The translations under genes and the position numbers were made by a program. From Deltaproteobacteria bacterium (lineage in GTDB: Bacteria; Myxococcota_A; UBA9160; JAJDAL01), in NCBI GenBank assembly GCA_029261875.1, contig JAJDAL010000049.1:62001-126000 (forward strand): a DNA stretch of 64,000 bases, given 5' to 3'. Of this stretch, positions 50,876 to 59,871 are shown in pieces (positions within the stretch are counted from its first letter, which is position 1; each line of letters opens with the position of its first letter). The notes beneath the pieces were generated by a model. The model saw only the letters and a program-made list of their open reading frames with translations. It was not told the origin of the DNA and searched no databases.

Positions 50876-53058
50876 GCTCTCCGGGTGGCGCCCATCGCGC
50901 ACCGCTGACCGAACACGCATCCAAAGCATTGCTGGCGGACTTTGGCGTCCCCATTGCGGCCGAGCGCCTGGTCGCGGACACCGCCGACGCGATCGCCGCG
51001 GCGGAAAGCATCGGCTACCCCGTCGCCCTCAAGCTCTGTGGCGACGCCTTCCTCCACAAGACCGAGCGCAACGCCGTACGGCTGGGAATCGACGATCCCG
51101 ATGCGCTGCGCGCGGCCTGCCAAGAGCTCCAGAGCCTGATTCGCCCGGAGGATGGCGCGGTCGGGCTCCTGGTCGCGGAAATGGTGGCGGGCCGGCGCGA
51201 GCTGTTGGCGGGCCTGGTGCGGGATCCCCAGTTTGGTCCCTGTGTCGTGCTCGGATTGGGGGGCATCCTCACCGAAGCGCTGGGCGATGTGGTATTTGCG
51301 GCGGCGCCCCTCGATCGCGCGGAGGCGCGGGCCATGGTGGGCCGGCTTCGCGCCAAACACCTCATCACCGAGCCGTTTCGCGGTGAGCCGGCGGTCGATC
51401 TCGATGCCCTGGCCGACATCCTGGTGGCGCTGGGCCGCATCGCGGTCGAGCAGCCCCAGGTGGCGAGCATCGATATCAATCCGTTGATCGTGCGCGGGAG
51501 CGCGCCGATCGCGGTCGATGCGCTGGTGGAACTCTCCCCCAATGACGCGGTTGCGACGTCGACGGAGGCGCCGGTGTTGCGCGATCGCCCGTCGGTGATC
51601 GAGTACTTCGAGCCGCTCTTCAACCCGCGCGGCATCGTGGTTGCGGGTGTTTCGAGTCATCCGGGCAAGTTTGGGTTCGTGGCGTTCCACAACCTGCTGC
51701 GTTTCGGTTTCGAGGGTGAGGTCTTCGGCTTGAATCGCGACGGGGCCGAAATTCTCGGGCGCCGCACCTACCGGGATGTGTCGGAGATTCCCGCGGGCCG
51801 CGCGGACCTGGTGTTCGTCTGCACGCCGAATCAGGTCAACATCGAGCTGCTGCGCGGTTGCGCGAAGAATGGAATCCGCGCGGCCTTCATCGCGAGCGGG
51901 GGGTACGGCGAAGCGGGTGAAAAGGGGCGCGTCCGCGAGCGCGAGCTGGTCGACGTCGCGAACGAACTCGGCATGACGCTGGCGGGGCCCAACGGCCAGG
52001 GTGTCATCTCGACCGCCAAGTCCATGTGCGCGCAGATCGTTGCACCGTACCCGCCGGCGGGTTCGATCTCCGTGGCGAGCCAGAGTGGCAATCTGGTATC
52101 CGCCTATCTCAACTACGCGGTGTTGACGGGCGTGGGGATCAGCAAGGCGATCTCTTCCGGGAATTCCGCGCAAACCTCGCTGGCCGACTATCTCGATTAC
52201 TTCGCCGCGGATCCCGAGACCGACGTCGCACTCACTTACCTCGAGGGCGTTGCGGACGGGCGTCGCTTCATGGCCTCCGCTGGAGCGCTCACGCGCGAAA
52301 AGCCCCTGGTGCTCGTGAAAGGTGGGGTTGCGTCCGAGGGGCAGCGCGCGGCTGTGAGCCACACGGGTTCCCTCGCCAGTGACGACCGCGTCTTCGACGG
52401 GGTCTGCCAGCAACTCGGTGTCGTGCGCGCCCCCACGGTCGAACACGCGTACGAATGGGCGGCCACCTTCGCCACGCAACCGCTGCCGCGCGGACGGCGG
52501 GTGGTGGTGTTCACAACGGCCGGGGGGTGGGGGGTGCTGGCCGCCGACGCCTGTGCGGCGGCGGGGTTGGACCTGATTGCGCTGCCCGAGGAGATCGCGC
52601 GCAAGATCGACAAACTCGTACCGGCGCGTTGGAGTCGCAACAATCCGATCGACCTCGCCGGTGGCGAAACCCGTGACACGATTCCGGAAGTCCTCGATCT
52701 GGTTTGTGCCCATCCCGATGTCGATGCAGTCATCCAGTTGGGGATCGGGATCCAGGCCGGCCAGGCGCACGCTTTCCGCTCGGGCGAGTTCTTTCCGGAC
52801 CACGGTCTCGAGCGGATCGCGGAGTTCCACGAGCGACAGGATCGACGCTACGCCGAAGCGGCGCGCGAGAGTTCCGAGCGCTACGGCAAGCCCGTGCTCG
52901 TGGCGACGGAACTCGCCTACGCGGATCGCGACTACGGCAACGCAGGGCCCCTGGGCGTTCGCGAGAGCGGTCGCTTGTGCTACCCGAGCGCCCACCGCGC
53001 CGTCGACGCCCTGGGCGCTCTCGTCCGCTACGCCGAATTCCGCCGGAAACTTTCCTAA
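50872..53058 (+). CDS. Permuted NDP-forming acyl-CoA synthetase (ATP-grasp first)
   Basis: A 728-residue ADP-forming acyl-CoA synthetase in fused form. Here the ATP-grasp half comes first (about 5-225: GYPVALKLCGDAFLHKTE, GRRELLAGLVRDPQFGPCVVLGLGG, IDINPLIV), followed by the CoA-binding and ligase half (about 245-728) with VVAGVSSHPGKFGF and GPNGQGVISTA. The phosphohistidine is His497 in VSHTGSLA. It makes an acyl-CoA from acid, CoA and ATP by way of a phosphoryl intermediate. Many archaeal and some bacterial enzymes have the CoA-binding half first, so the order is notable. GTG 50872 overlaps the small charged gene. Substrate acid is unknown. Confidence 0.88.
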   Translation: MSSPGGAHRAPLTEHASKALLADFGVPIAAERLVADTADAIAAAESIGYPVALKLCGDAFLHKTERNAVRLGIDDPDALRAACQELQSLIRPEDGAVGLLVAEMVAGRRELLAGLVRDPQFGPCVVLGLGGILTEALGDVVFAAAPLDRAEARAMVGRLRAKHLITEPFRGEPAVDLDALADILVALGRIAVEQPQVASIDINPLIVRGSAPIAVDALVELSPNDAVATSTEAPVLRDRPSVIEYFEPLFNPRGIVVAGVSSHPGKFGFVAFHNLLRFGFEGEVFGLNRDGAEILGRRTYRDVSEIPAGRADLVFVCTPNQVNIELLRGCAKNGIRAAFIASGGYGEAGEKGRVRERELVDVANELGMTLAGPNGQGVISTAKSMCAQIVAPYPPAGSISVASQSGNLVSAYLNYAVLTGVGISKAISSGNSAQTSLADYLDYFAADPETDVALTYLEGVADGRRFMASAGALTREKPLVLVKGGVASEGQRAAVSHTGSLASDDRVFDGVCQQLGVVRAPTVEHAYEWAATFATQPLPRGRRVVVFTTAGGWGVLAADACAAAGLDLIALPEEIARKIDKLVPARWSRNNPIDLAGGETRDTIPEVLDLVCAHPDVDAVIQLGIGIQAGQAHAFRSGEFFPDHGLERIAEFHERQDRRYAEAARESSERYGKPVLVATELAYADRDYGNAGPLGVRESGRLCYPSAHRAVDALGALVRYAEFRRKLS

Positions 53059-53086
53059 AACGGCCGAGTCGTCGTAAGATTCCCGC

Positions 53087-54652
53087 GTGGGCTGTTTCGA
53101 GCGCGAAATCGTCGACAAACGCGTCTCCGCGCTGCTCGGGCTATGGGTGCTTTCGGCTTGCTCTGGTGCGCCGGATGCCCCCACGAGTCGCTGTGAAGGC
53201 ATTTCCTGGGATGGCGCCCAGCGGCAGCCCAACCTGGTGGTGATCGTCAACGACACCATGCGCCGGGATCGCACCGGCGCCTACGGCGGCGTCGCCGAGA
53301 CTCCGGCCTTCGATGCATTCGCCAACGAGGGGCTCTTGTTCCAGCAAGCCTATACCCAGGCGCCCTGGACCAAACCCGCCATCGCCACCCTGTTTACCGG
53401 CCGTTACCCGTCGGAGCACGGACTCGCCACGCATCCCGTGTCCGAACGCGTGCAGGGCAACCCCGTCACGGACGTGCTCGATCCCGACTTCGTCACCCTC
53501 GCGGAAGTGTTGTCCCGAGCGGGCTACCGAACCGGCGCGATCGTGAGCAATCCGTGGATGGCGCGCGGATTTGGCTTCGAGCAGGGGTTTGGAAGTTTCA
53601 TGGACCACTTTTCCGGTTGGGGGGCTTCGGGCGAGGACGTCACGGCTGCCGCGTTGGAGTGGATCGGCGCCACCCGAGGCGAGCGCCCCTACTTTCTCTA
53701 CGTCCACTACCTCGATACCCACCAGCCATACCCCTCCGTATCGATCCGAGAATTGGAGGAGAGCTACCTCGATCTGGTGATGGACGATCGTCCGCTACCG
53801 GGACCCGCGCGGCGTAAAATTCGCGAGTTGGTTCGATTCGTCAAGCAGGATGAAGGCGCGGACGACCCCAGCGGCAGGCCCGGCGGAATCTTGCCCACGC
53901 GGGCGCTGTTGGATCTCGCCTACAACCAGGGGATCGAAGCGTTCGACCGGGCCCTGGGCCCGCTACTCGACGCGCTCGCGGATCGCACATCCGACACGGC
54001 GGTGGTCATCACCTCGGATCACGGTGAGGCGTTGTTCGAACGCGGCTATTGGAATCACGGGCGCGGCCTGTATGACGACGAGATCGCGATCCCCCTCGCC
54101 ATGAATCTCCCGGGCGTGAGCCGGCGCAAAGAGGAGATCGATTGCCTGGTCGGGTTGGTGGACCTGATGCCCACCCTTTGCACCTACCTCGACGCCGATT
54201 GTCCGCAGTCGCTCTCTGGACTCTCGTTGTTGAGTCGCGGTGACGCCGGGTTCCGGGGCACGCTGATGAGTGAGGGGGTGGTGGCCGAGCCCGATCACCG
54301 CGCGGTTCGGGACGCGGATTTCAAGTTGCTCTTCGAACCGGGTGTGCGCCCGGACCGCCGTGCGACCCGAAATCCCTATTCCCTATATCGCGTGGGAGTC
54401 GACCCGGCAGAGTCCGTCGACTTGTTGCAGCGTGAACTCAGCCCGGATGCGGCGCACGCGTTCGATCGCCTGCGGCAAGCCCTCGAGTCCGGAACGCCAA
54501 CTCGGACGCCATCCGTCGCGGCCCCGCGCCCTCTCGATTCTCGACTGGTTCGGCGACTTGCCGAACTCGGCTATCTCGACGACACGGAGTCGCAAGCGGA
54601 CGAGTCGGTCCAGCGCGTGCGAGGGCACGTTCAATCGTCGCGGGAGAGATAG
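53087..54652 (+). CDS. Sulfatase-fold alkaline-phosphatase-superfamily lipoprotein
   Basis: A 521-residue lipoprotein with lipobox LSAC (Cys25). The fold is the sulfatase type of the alkaline phosphatase superfamily: metal-binding VNDTMRRDRTGAYG (about 54-67), the nucleophile site APWTKPAIATLFTGRYPSEHG (92-112), and VITSDHGEALFE near 310. The nucleophile site has Thr95 in place of the Cys or Ser that sulfatases convert to formylglycine, and it lacks the Cx(P)xR signature, so it is more likely a phosphatase, phosphotransferase or sulfohydrolase acting through Thr. It would act in the periplasm. Its last 22 bases overlap the convergent arginine decarboxylase. The GTG start is kept because it precedes the signal peptide. 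Confidence 0.78.
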   Translation: MGCFEREIVDKRVSALLGLWVLSACSGAPDAPTSRCEGISWDGAQRQPNLVVIVNDTMRRDRTGAYGGVAETPAFDAFANEGLLFQQAYTQAPWTKPAIATLFTGRYPSEHGLATHPVSERVQGNPVTDVLDPDFVTLAEVLSRAGYRTGAIVSNPWMARGFGFEQGFGSFMDHFSGWGASGEDVTAAALEWIGATRGERPYFLYVHYLDTHQPYPSVSIRELEESYLDLVMDDRPLPGPARRKIRELVRFVKQDEGADDPSGRPGGILPTRALLDLAYNQGIEAFDRALGPLLDALADRTSDTAVVITSDHGEALFERGYWNHGRGLYDDEIAIPLAMNLPGVSRRKEEIDCLVGLVDLMPTLCTYLDADCPQSLSGLSLLSRGDAGFRGTLMSEGVVAEPDHRAVRDADFKLLFEPGVRPDRRATRNPYSLYRVGVDPAESVDLLQRELSPDAAHAFDRLRQALESGTPTRTPSVAAPRPLDSRLVRRLAELGYLDDTESQADESVQRVRGHVQSSRER

Positions 54653-56532
54653 GTGTATTCTTCCAGCGCTTGCTGGTAGCGCTTTCGCAAACGCGCGGAT
54701 TCTTCGAGGGTGATCTGGTTGTTGCGAAGCGAGCGTTCGATGGTTTTTCGAACTTTCTCGATCAATGATGCGCGATCGTAAGCGACGTAGCGGAGAACAT
54801 CGTTGACCTGATCGCCTTCGACCACGTGCTCGACGTGGTAGCTCCCGTCTTCGTCCAAGCGCACGTGCACCGCATCCGTGTCGCCGAACAGATTGTGGAG
54901 GTCCCCGAGGATTTCCTGGTAGGCGCCGACCAGGAAGATGCCGAGGAAGTAGTCCTGGTCGTTCCACGGGTGAAGTTCGAGCACATCCTTGACGTCGTGG
55001 GGGTCGATGAACTGGTCCATTTTTCCGTCGCTGTCGCAAGTTAAATCCGCAAGGACGCCCCGGCGTGTGGGGCGTTCGTCCAGGCGGTGGATGGGCATGA
55101 CGGGGAAGAGTTGCTTGACCGCCCAATGGTCCGGGGCCGATTGGAAGACCGAGAAGTTGCAGTAGTAGGTGTCCGCGAGTTGTTTCTCGAGCTCCATCAG
55201 ATCCTCTGGAACATGGGAAAGATCGCCCAGAAGACGCTGGATCTTTTCGCAGCAGGCCCAGAAGATCCGCTCGATGCGTGAACGATCGCGCAGATCCAAA
55301 TAGCCCAGGGAAAACAGCGTCGAGGCTTCTTCGCGCAATTGCAGCGCGTCGTGGTAGGCCTCCTGCACGTTCTTGCGCGAGACCGTGGACCAGATTTCGT
55401 GAAAGTCGTGCAACACCTTCGGCGCTTCGGGTTCCGGAGCGTCGGCGGGACGGCCCGTTCGGATCTCGTTGACGCCCAACACATCGGTAATCAAGACGGA
55501 TTGGTGGGCCACCATGGCGCGTCCCGCTTCGGTCACGATGTCCGGGTGCGGGATCCCGACTTCGTCGCAGGCTTCCTGGATCGTGGCCACCACGTCGTTC
55601 GCGTATTCCTGCATGGAGTAGTCCATCGAGGAATGGAAGTTCGATTTCGATCCGTCGTAATCGACGCCCAGGCCGCCTCCGACGTCGAGCAGGCTCGGTT
55701 TTGCGCCCAATCCGTGCAAGCCGACGAAGATGCGGCTGGCTTCACGTAGGGCGTCCTTGTGGGCCCGGATGGACGTGATTTGGGAGCCGATGTGGAAATG
55801 CAGTAGCTCGAGGCATTCGAGCATGTCTTCGGATCGGAGTCGTTCCACGGCATCCACGATTTCCAGAGCCGACAGACCGAACTTGGATCGCACGCCCGTG
55901 GACTCGACCCATTTCCCCGCGCCCTTGCTCGTCAAGCGCGCGCGAACACCGATGCGGGGTTGGATGCCGAGTTCGCGCGAGGTCTTGATAATCAGGTCGA
56001 GTTCGCGAAACCGATCGATCACGATGATGGGCGAGCGGCCGAGTCGCTGGGCGAGCAGGGCGGTTTCGACGTAAGCGCGGTCCTTGTACCCGTTGCAGAT
56101 GATCAATGCGCCTTCGGTGTCGAGGAGTGCCAGCGCGACCAGGAGTTCCGGTTTGCTGCCGGCTTCGAGCCCGATGCCCGCGTAGGCGCCCAGTTCGACG
56201 ATTTCTTCCACCACGCGGCGCTGCTGATTGACCTTGATGGGATAGACGCCGCGAAATCGCCCGCGATAGCCGTAGTCTTGAAAGGTGGTGTCGAAGGCGT
56301 CAGACAGGCTGCGAATTCGGCTGGCGAGGATGTCGCTGAAGCGAATCAAGAGTGGGGTTCGAAGTCCGCGGCGCCGGAGATCCGCGACCAACTCGAGCAG
56401 GTCGATGGACGCCCCCTTTTTCCCGCGCGGCTGCACTTCAACCCGGCCCTCCGGGTTAACGCCGAAAAAGCCGGCGCCCCAGCGCTGGACGCTGTAGGTG
56501 TCGAGACTGTCCTGGATCGTCCAGCCGCGCAT
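54631..56532 (-). CDS. speA: Biosynthetic arginine decarboxylase
   Basis: A 633-residue PLP enzyme, full length for SpeA. The PLP lysine is K100 in GVYPIKVNQQ, followed by GIGLEAGSKPELL, ICNGYKDR, LHFHIGSQ, DVGGGLGVDYDG and a C-terminal domain with PWNDQDYFLGIFLVGAYQE. It makes agmatine, the first step to putrescine and spermidine by the arginine route. An AGGAGGA site precedes the ATG by eight bases. The agmatine-processing enzymes are not adjacent. It is divergent by 74 bases from nothing upstream except HisS on the same strand. The 3' end overlaps the sulfatase-fold gene. Confidence 0.95.
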   Translation of the reverse strand: MRGWTIQDSLDTYSVQRWGAGFFGVNPEGRVEVQPRGKKGASIDLLELVADLRRRGLRTPLLIRFSDILASRIRSLSDAFDTTFQDYGYRGRFRGVYPIKVNQQRRVVEEIVELGAYAGIGLEAGSKPELLVALALLDTEGALIICNGYKDRAYVETALLAQRLGRSPIIVIDRFRELDLIIKTSRELGIQPRIGVRARLTSKGAGKWVESTGVRSKFGLSALEIVDAVERLRSEDMLECLELLHFHIGSQITSIRAHKDALREASRIFVGLHGLGAKPSLLDVGGGLGVDYDGSKSNFHSSMDYSMQEYANDVVATIQEACDEVGIPHPDIVTEAGRAMVAHQSVLITDVLGVNEIRTGRPADAPEPEAPKVLHDFHEIWSTVSRKNVQEAYHDALQLREEASTLFSLGYLDLRDRSRIERIFWACCEKIQRLLGDLSHVPEDLMELEKQLADTYYCNFSVFQSAPDHWAVKQLFPVMPIHRLDERPTRRGVLADLTCDSDGKMDQFIDPHDVKDVLELHPWNDQDYFLGIFLVGAYQEILGDLHNLFGDTDAVHVRLDEDGSYHVEHVVEGDQVNDVLRYVAYDRASLIEKVRKTIERSLRNNQITLEESARLRKRYQQALEEYTYLSRDD

Positions 56533-56606
56533 GGGGTCTGTCCTCCTGACCGGAGACGGAGAAATCGAACGCAGTTTATAGCGCTCCGCGGGGCGGAAAG
56601 AAGCGT

Positions 56607-57887
56607 TTAGTCCGGGAGTTTTTCGTCCCGCTCGTCGCCTGTCTGAAGATCTCGAACCCGGGCGACCCCGCGCTCGAGCTCATCCGGGCCGATCAGGTAG
56701 ACCCGGCGGGCCCCGGCCCGATCCGCATCGGCGTAGACGCGCTTCAGGCGCGCGGGATCCAACACGATTTCCACCGCCTGGCCGGTCCCGCGCAGTTGCC
56801 GGGCCCAGCGGATCGCCTCGGGCCGCAGGGCGTCTTCCATGGCGAACACGATGGCATCCAGGGGGCGGGACAGCTCGGGTAGGAGTCCGTGGTCAGCGAG
56901 CAGCTCCTGGATTACGACGTCACCGAAACCGAATCCCACGGCCGGCATCGATTTGCCGCCGAGGGTCTCGAACAGCCGGTCGTAGCGGCCGCCCCCGCAT
57001 ACCGCCCGCAGGGTGCCGGCGGCGTCGAAGGCTTCGAAGACGACGCCCGTGTAATAGGCGAGGCCGCGCACCACCGAGGCGTCGAAGACCACGTGCTCGG
57101 AGATTTCGTAGGCGTCGAGGAGCGCAAAGAGCCGCCCCAGGTCTCGCGCACTGGGCGAATCCGCGGGAGCGTTCTTGACCGCCGCTTCGAGATCCTGCAC
57201 CGACAGCAGGTCGACCACGTCGCGCGCGTCGCTGGCAGCGATGCCGACGGGACCCGCCGGGTCCGACAGCAGTTGTGCGACAGCGTCGGTGCCGATCTTC
57301 GAAAGCTTATCGACGATCACGCACAGGGGCGCGAAGATCTCGGGACGCTTGCGCAAGATGCCCGCGAGCAGGGTTTCCTCCAGCAGGGCGCGACTGTTGA
57401 CGCGTAGCTTGACACTGCCGGGCGGCAATCCGAGGCGCCCAAAGACGCTGAAGATCGCAGCCATGAGTTCGGCTTCGGCGCTCACCTCCGCGGCGCCGAT
57501 GATTTCCGCGTTCCATTGGTAGTGTTCGCGCTTGCGACCCCGCGTCATGCGCTCGTAGCGCCAGTTCTGTCCGATGGCGAACCAGCGCAGGGGGAAGCGC
57601 AGTGCCCCCGCCCGCGACATCACCATGCGGGCGATGGACGGCGTCAATTCGGGCCGCAGGGCCAGGTGACGTCCGTGAATCTCGAAGTGATAGAGCTGTT
57701 CGACGATCTCTTCGCCGGCTTTGCGGGTGAAGAGCTCCGCGTGTTCGACGATCGGCGCATCGACTTCTTCGAAGGCGAATTGATGGGCGACGGCCCGGCA
57801 GTGTTCGAAGAACCATTGGCGCAGGCGCAGGTCTTCGGGGAAGAAATCCCGGGTTCCGCGGGGAGGTTGGAGCTTGCCCTTCGCCAT
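56607..57887 (-). CDS. hisS: Histidyl-tRNA synthetase (class II aaRS)
   Basis: A 426-residue class II synthetase, the usual HisRS length. Motif 1 is PRGTRDFFPED near the start, motif 2 is around GQNWRYERMTRGRKREHYQWNAEIIG (about 106-131), and the His-specific RGLAYYTGVVFEAFD (about 260-275) with CGGGRYDRLFE are present. A C-terminal anticodon-binding domain follows (about 330-420). It charges tRNA-His and so serves translation. A HisZ-type paralogue is less likely because the histidine-binding motifs are intact. The start ATG has no strong ribosome site. It is divergent from an FG-GAP lipoprotein. Confidence 0.88.
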   Translation of the reverse strand: MAKGKLQPPRGTRDFFPEDLRLRQWFFEHCRAVAHQFAFEEVDAPIVEHAELFTRKAGEEIVEQLYHFEIHGRHLALRPELTPSIARMVMSRAGALRFPLRWFAIGQNWRYERMTRGRKREHYQWNAEIIGAAEVSAEAELMAAIFSVFGRLGLPPGSVKLRVNSRALLEETLLAGILRKRPEIFAPLCVIVDKLSKIGTDAVAQLLSDPAGPVGIAASDARDVVDLLSVQDLEAAVKNAPADSPSARDLGRLFALLDAYEISEHVVFDASVVRGLAYYTGVVFEAFDAAGTLRAVCGGGRYDRLFETLGGKSMPAVGFGFGDVVIQELLADHGLLPELSRPLDAIVFAMEDALRPEAIRWARQLRGTGQAVEIVLDPARLKRVYADADRAGARRVYLIGPDELERGVARVRDLQTGDERDEKLPD

Positions 57888-57981
57888 GGCGGGTCATTAT
57901 CACAGGTTCCCCGACGCCTGCACCCTGGACGCGAGGTTGCTACAACCCGACACCGCTCGATTTCACACGGAGGAGACGAAA

Positions 57982-59271
57982 ATGTCTCGACCCCATTTCA
58001 CTTCCTTGCCCCTTCTGGCCGCTGTTGCGCTGTTTTCGGTCGCCTGCGGAGACTCGGGAAAGACCGACGCACCGAGTGGGGCGGGGCCCAGCGCCTTGCC
58101 CGCGAACCTCGATCGAGGGCTCCTGCTCTCCCTCTCCCAATTCGAGGTCGCTCCGGACGGAAAAGTGCTGCCGCGGCCCGGACCCGCCCGGCTCGAAATC
58201 CTGGTGCGCCAGGGAGGACGCTGGGACGTCAGCATGCTCGACGACCCCCAGAGCAACGTCTTCCACAAGGCCATGGAGTACAAGCCGGTGGGTGCTGCGC
58301 CGGGGATTCTGACCCTGGGCGGTAGCGAGGCCGCGCTCAAGTTGTGGCGTCGCAAGGGATCGGAATTTCAATCCGAGACCCTCTGGACCGAGGATTTCGG
58401 CGGGAAGTTCAGCCGCATGCGCGATGCGGAGGTGGGCGATCTGTTCGGCTCTGGTACGCCGGATTTGGCGGTGGCCACCCATGACCAGGGCGTGGTCGCG
58501 GTGGTGCGCGCGAAGAAGGACGGCGGCTGGTTCGTCGACCGGATCGATCATGAGCCCGACACGTTCGTTCACGAGATCGAAATCGGCGACGTCAACGGCG
58601 ACGGTGCGGTCGAGGTGTACGCCACGCCGAGTGAACCCAACCGACTGGACGGAACGGCTCAGACCGGGAGCGTGGTGCGTTACGTGCCCTCCAAGCAGGA
58701 GGGGCCGACCGAAGTCGCGGATCTCGGGAATCGACACGCCAAAGAAATCTACGTCGGCGACGTGGATGGCGACGGCCGCGATGAACTCTACGTGTCCGTC
58801 GAAGCCCATACGGAGAAGGACGGAAACAGCATACGCATCGTCGAACCCGTCGAAATCCGTCGCTACGACGCGGACACGCCCGCCAATGCGGGCCGAACCA
58901 TCGCAACCCTCGACGATCGCCTGTGCCGTTTCCTCACGGTTGGGGACCTCGACGGCGACGGGAAGAAGGAAATGGTGGCGGCGGCATTTCGCAGTGGCAT
59001 CTGGCTATTGCGCCCGACCGCCGGCGACGGGGAATGGTCGATCGAGTCGATCGATCGCGACTCTTCGGGTTTCGAGCACGCGGCGTTGATGGCGGATCTC
59101 GACGGGGACGGGACCGATGAGCTGTACGTGGCGAGTGACGATCAGGGGGAAGTGCGTCGCTACACCTTCAACGGGGGGGCCTTTCACAAGGAGGTCATCT
59201 ATACGCGGAAGGTTCGGAATTCGGCGTTTACCTGGAACATTGTGGCGGTGCCGGTTTCGCTTGTCCGTTAG
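57982..59271 (+). CDS. FG-GAP/VCBS repeat lipoprotein
   Basis: A 429-residue lipoprotein with lipobox FSVAC (Cys22). The mature part is a beta-propeller of FG-GAP/VCBS type, with calcium-loop motifs GDVNGDGAVEVYA, GDVDGDGRDELYV, GDLDGDGKKEMVA and ADLDGDGTDELYV at regular spacing (about 200-380). Such propellers sit on the cell surface and bind partners or ligands, often needing Ca2+. GGAGGAG precedes the ATG, deciding the start over the longer upstream frame. No enzyme motif is seen. Element copy 2 lies 21 bases after the stop. Confidence 0.85.
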   Translation: MSRPHFTSLPLLAAVALFSVACGDSGKTDAPSGAGPSALPANLDRGLLLSLSQFEVAPDGKVLPRPGPARLEILVRQGGRWDVSMLDDPQSNVFHKAMEYKPVGAAPGILTLGGSEAALKLWRRKGSEFQSETLWTEDFGGKFSRMRDAEVGDLFGSGTPDLAVATHDQGVVAVVRAKKDGGWFVDRIDHEPDTFVHEIEIGDVNGDGAVEVYATPSEPNRLDGTAQTGSVVRYVPSKQEGPTEVADLGNRHAKEIYVGDVDGDGRDELYVSVEAHTEKDGNSIRIVEPVEIRRYDADTPANAGRTIATLDDRLCRFLTVGDLDGDGKKEMVAAAFRSGIWLLRPTAGDGEWSIESIDRDSSGFEHAALMADLDGDGTDELYVASDDQGEVRRYTFNGGAFHKEVIYTRKVRNSAFTWNIVAVPVSLVR

Positions 59272-59292
59272 GGGCGGGGACCTGCTGGGACG

Positions 59293-59432
59293 CGGGGTCG
59301 GCTTCGTGGGGCCCTGTCGCTCATGGCTCGCTCGCGTGTTTGCTGGGGCGTGGCGTGGAGCTTTTGGCTTTGGGTCTTGCTTGTTGCTCGCTGCGCTTTA
59401 CTTCGCGGCAGGGCCCCACGAAGCCGACCCCG
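59293..59432. repeat. Palindromic element copy 2: 24-bp perfect arms around a 92-nt core
   Basis: Arms at 59293-59316 and 59409-59432 are perfect inverted repeats of 24 bp (left arm begins CGGGGTCGGCTTCG); a GU pair and three more pairs extend the stem inward. The 92-nt core (59317-59408) opens with CGCTCATGGCTCGCTCG and closes with CGCTGCGCTTTACTTCG, as in copy 1. It lies in the convergent gap between the FG-GAP gene and HIT, in a place suited to a terminator or REP-like element. No protein gene is supported here. Confidence 0.8.
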
Positions 59433-59524
59433 GCGGTTGGCTGGGTCGCCCGCCGACGCATCCGTTCGATTAACGGTTCGATCCGCGGGGATTGATCCGG
59501 CAATCGCGGCTGCTTGTTGTTGAA

Positions 59525-59863
59525 TCAGCCGGGGGGCCAGCTGAAGGGGCGGCCGGCGAGGATGTGGATGTGTAGGTGGAAGACGGTTTGGCCGGCGCCG
59601 GCGCCGTTGTTGATGACGATTCGATAATCCTCGAGCGCCTCGTTCTTGGCGACCTGGCGGGCGACCCAGAGCAAATGACCCAATAGGGCGGCGTCGTCGG
59701 GAAGCGCTTCCGCGAGTTTGGGGATGGGCTTGCGGGGGATGACGAGGATGTGGGTCGGGGCTTGGGGGGCCACGTCGTGAAAGGCCAGGGCGCGGTCGTC
59801 TTCGTAGACGACCTTGGCGGGGATCTCGCCGCGGGCAATCTTCCCGAAAATCGTGTCGGACAT
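59525..59863 (-). CDS. HIT-family nucleotide hydrolase (HinT-like)
   Basis: A 112-residue HIT protein of the HinT branch. It opens TIFGKIARGEIPAKVVYEDD, then HILVIPRKPIPKL, and the catalytic triad motif HLHIH (96-100). HinT hydrolyses purine nucleoside phosphoramidates and AMP-lysine. The size and order are standard. It lies eight bases downstream of the nucleoside phosphorylase on the same strand, so both form an operon for nucleotide housekeeping. The downstream 90 bases are intergenic and followed by element copy 2. Confidence 0.92.
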   Translation of the reverse strand: MSDTIFGKIARGEIPAKVVYEDDRALAFHDVAPQAPTHILVIPRKPIPKLAEALPDDAALLGHLLWVARQVAKNEALEDYRIVINNGAGAGQTVFHLHIHILAGRPFSWPPG

Positions 59864-59871
59864 CGAAGGGG

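Noticed and set aside
59323..59523. Short frame with Trp/Leu/Arg-rich product inside element copy 2
   Set aside because: It lies across the palindromic core and arm, has no ribosome site and does not match a protein family. The DNA structure explains it better.
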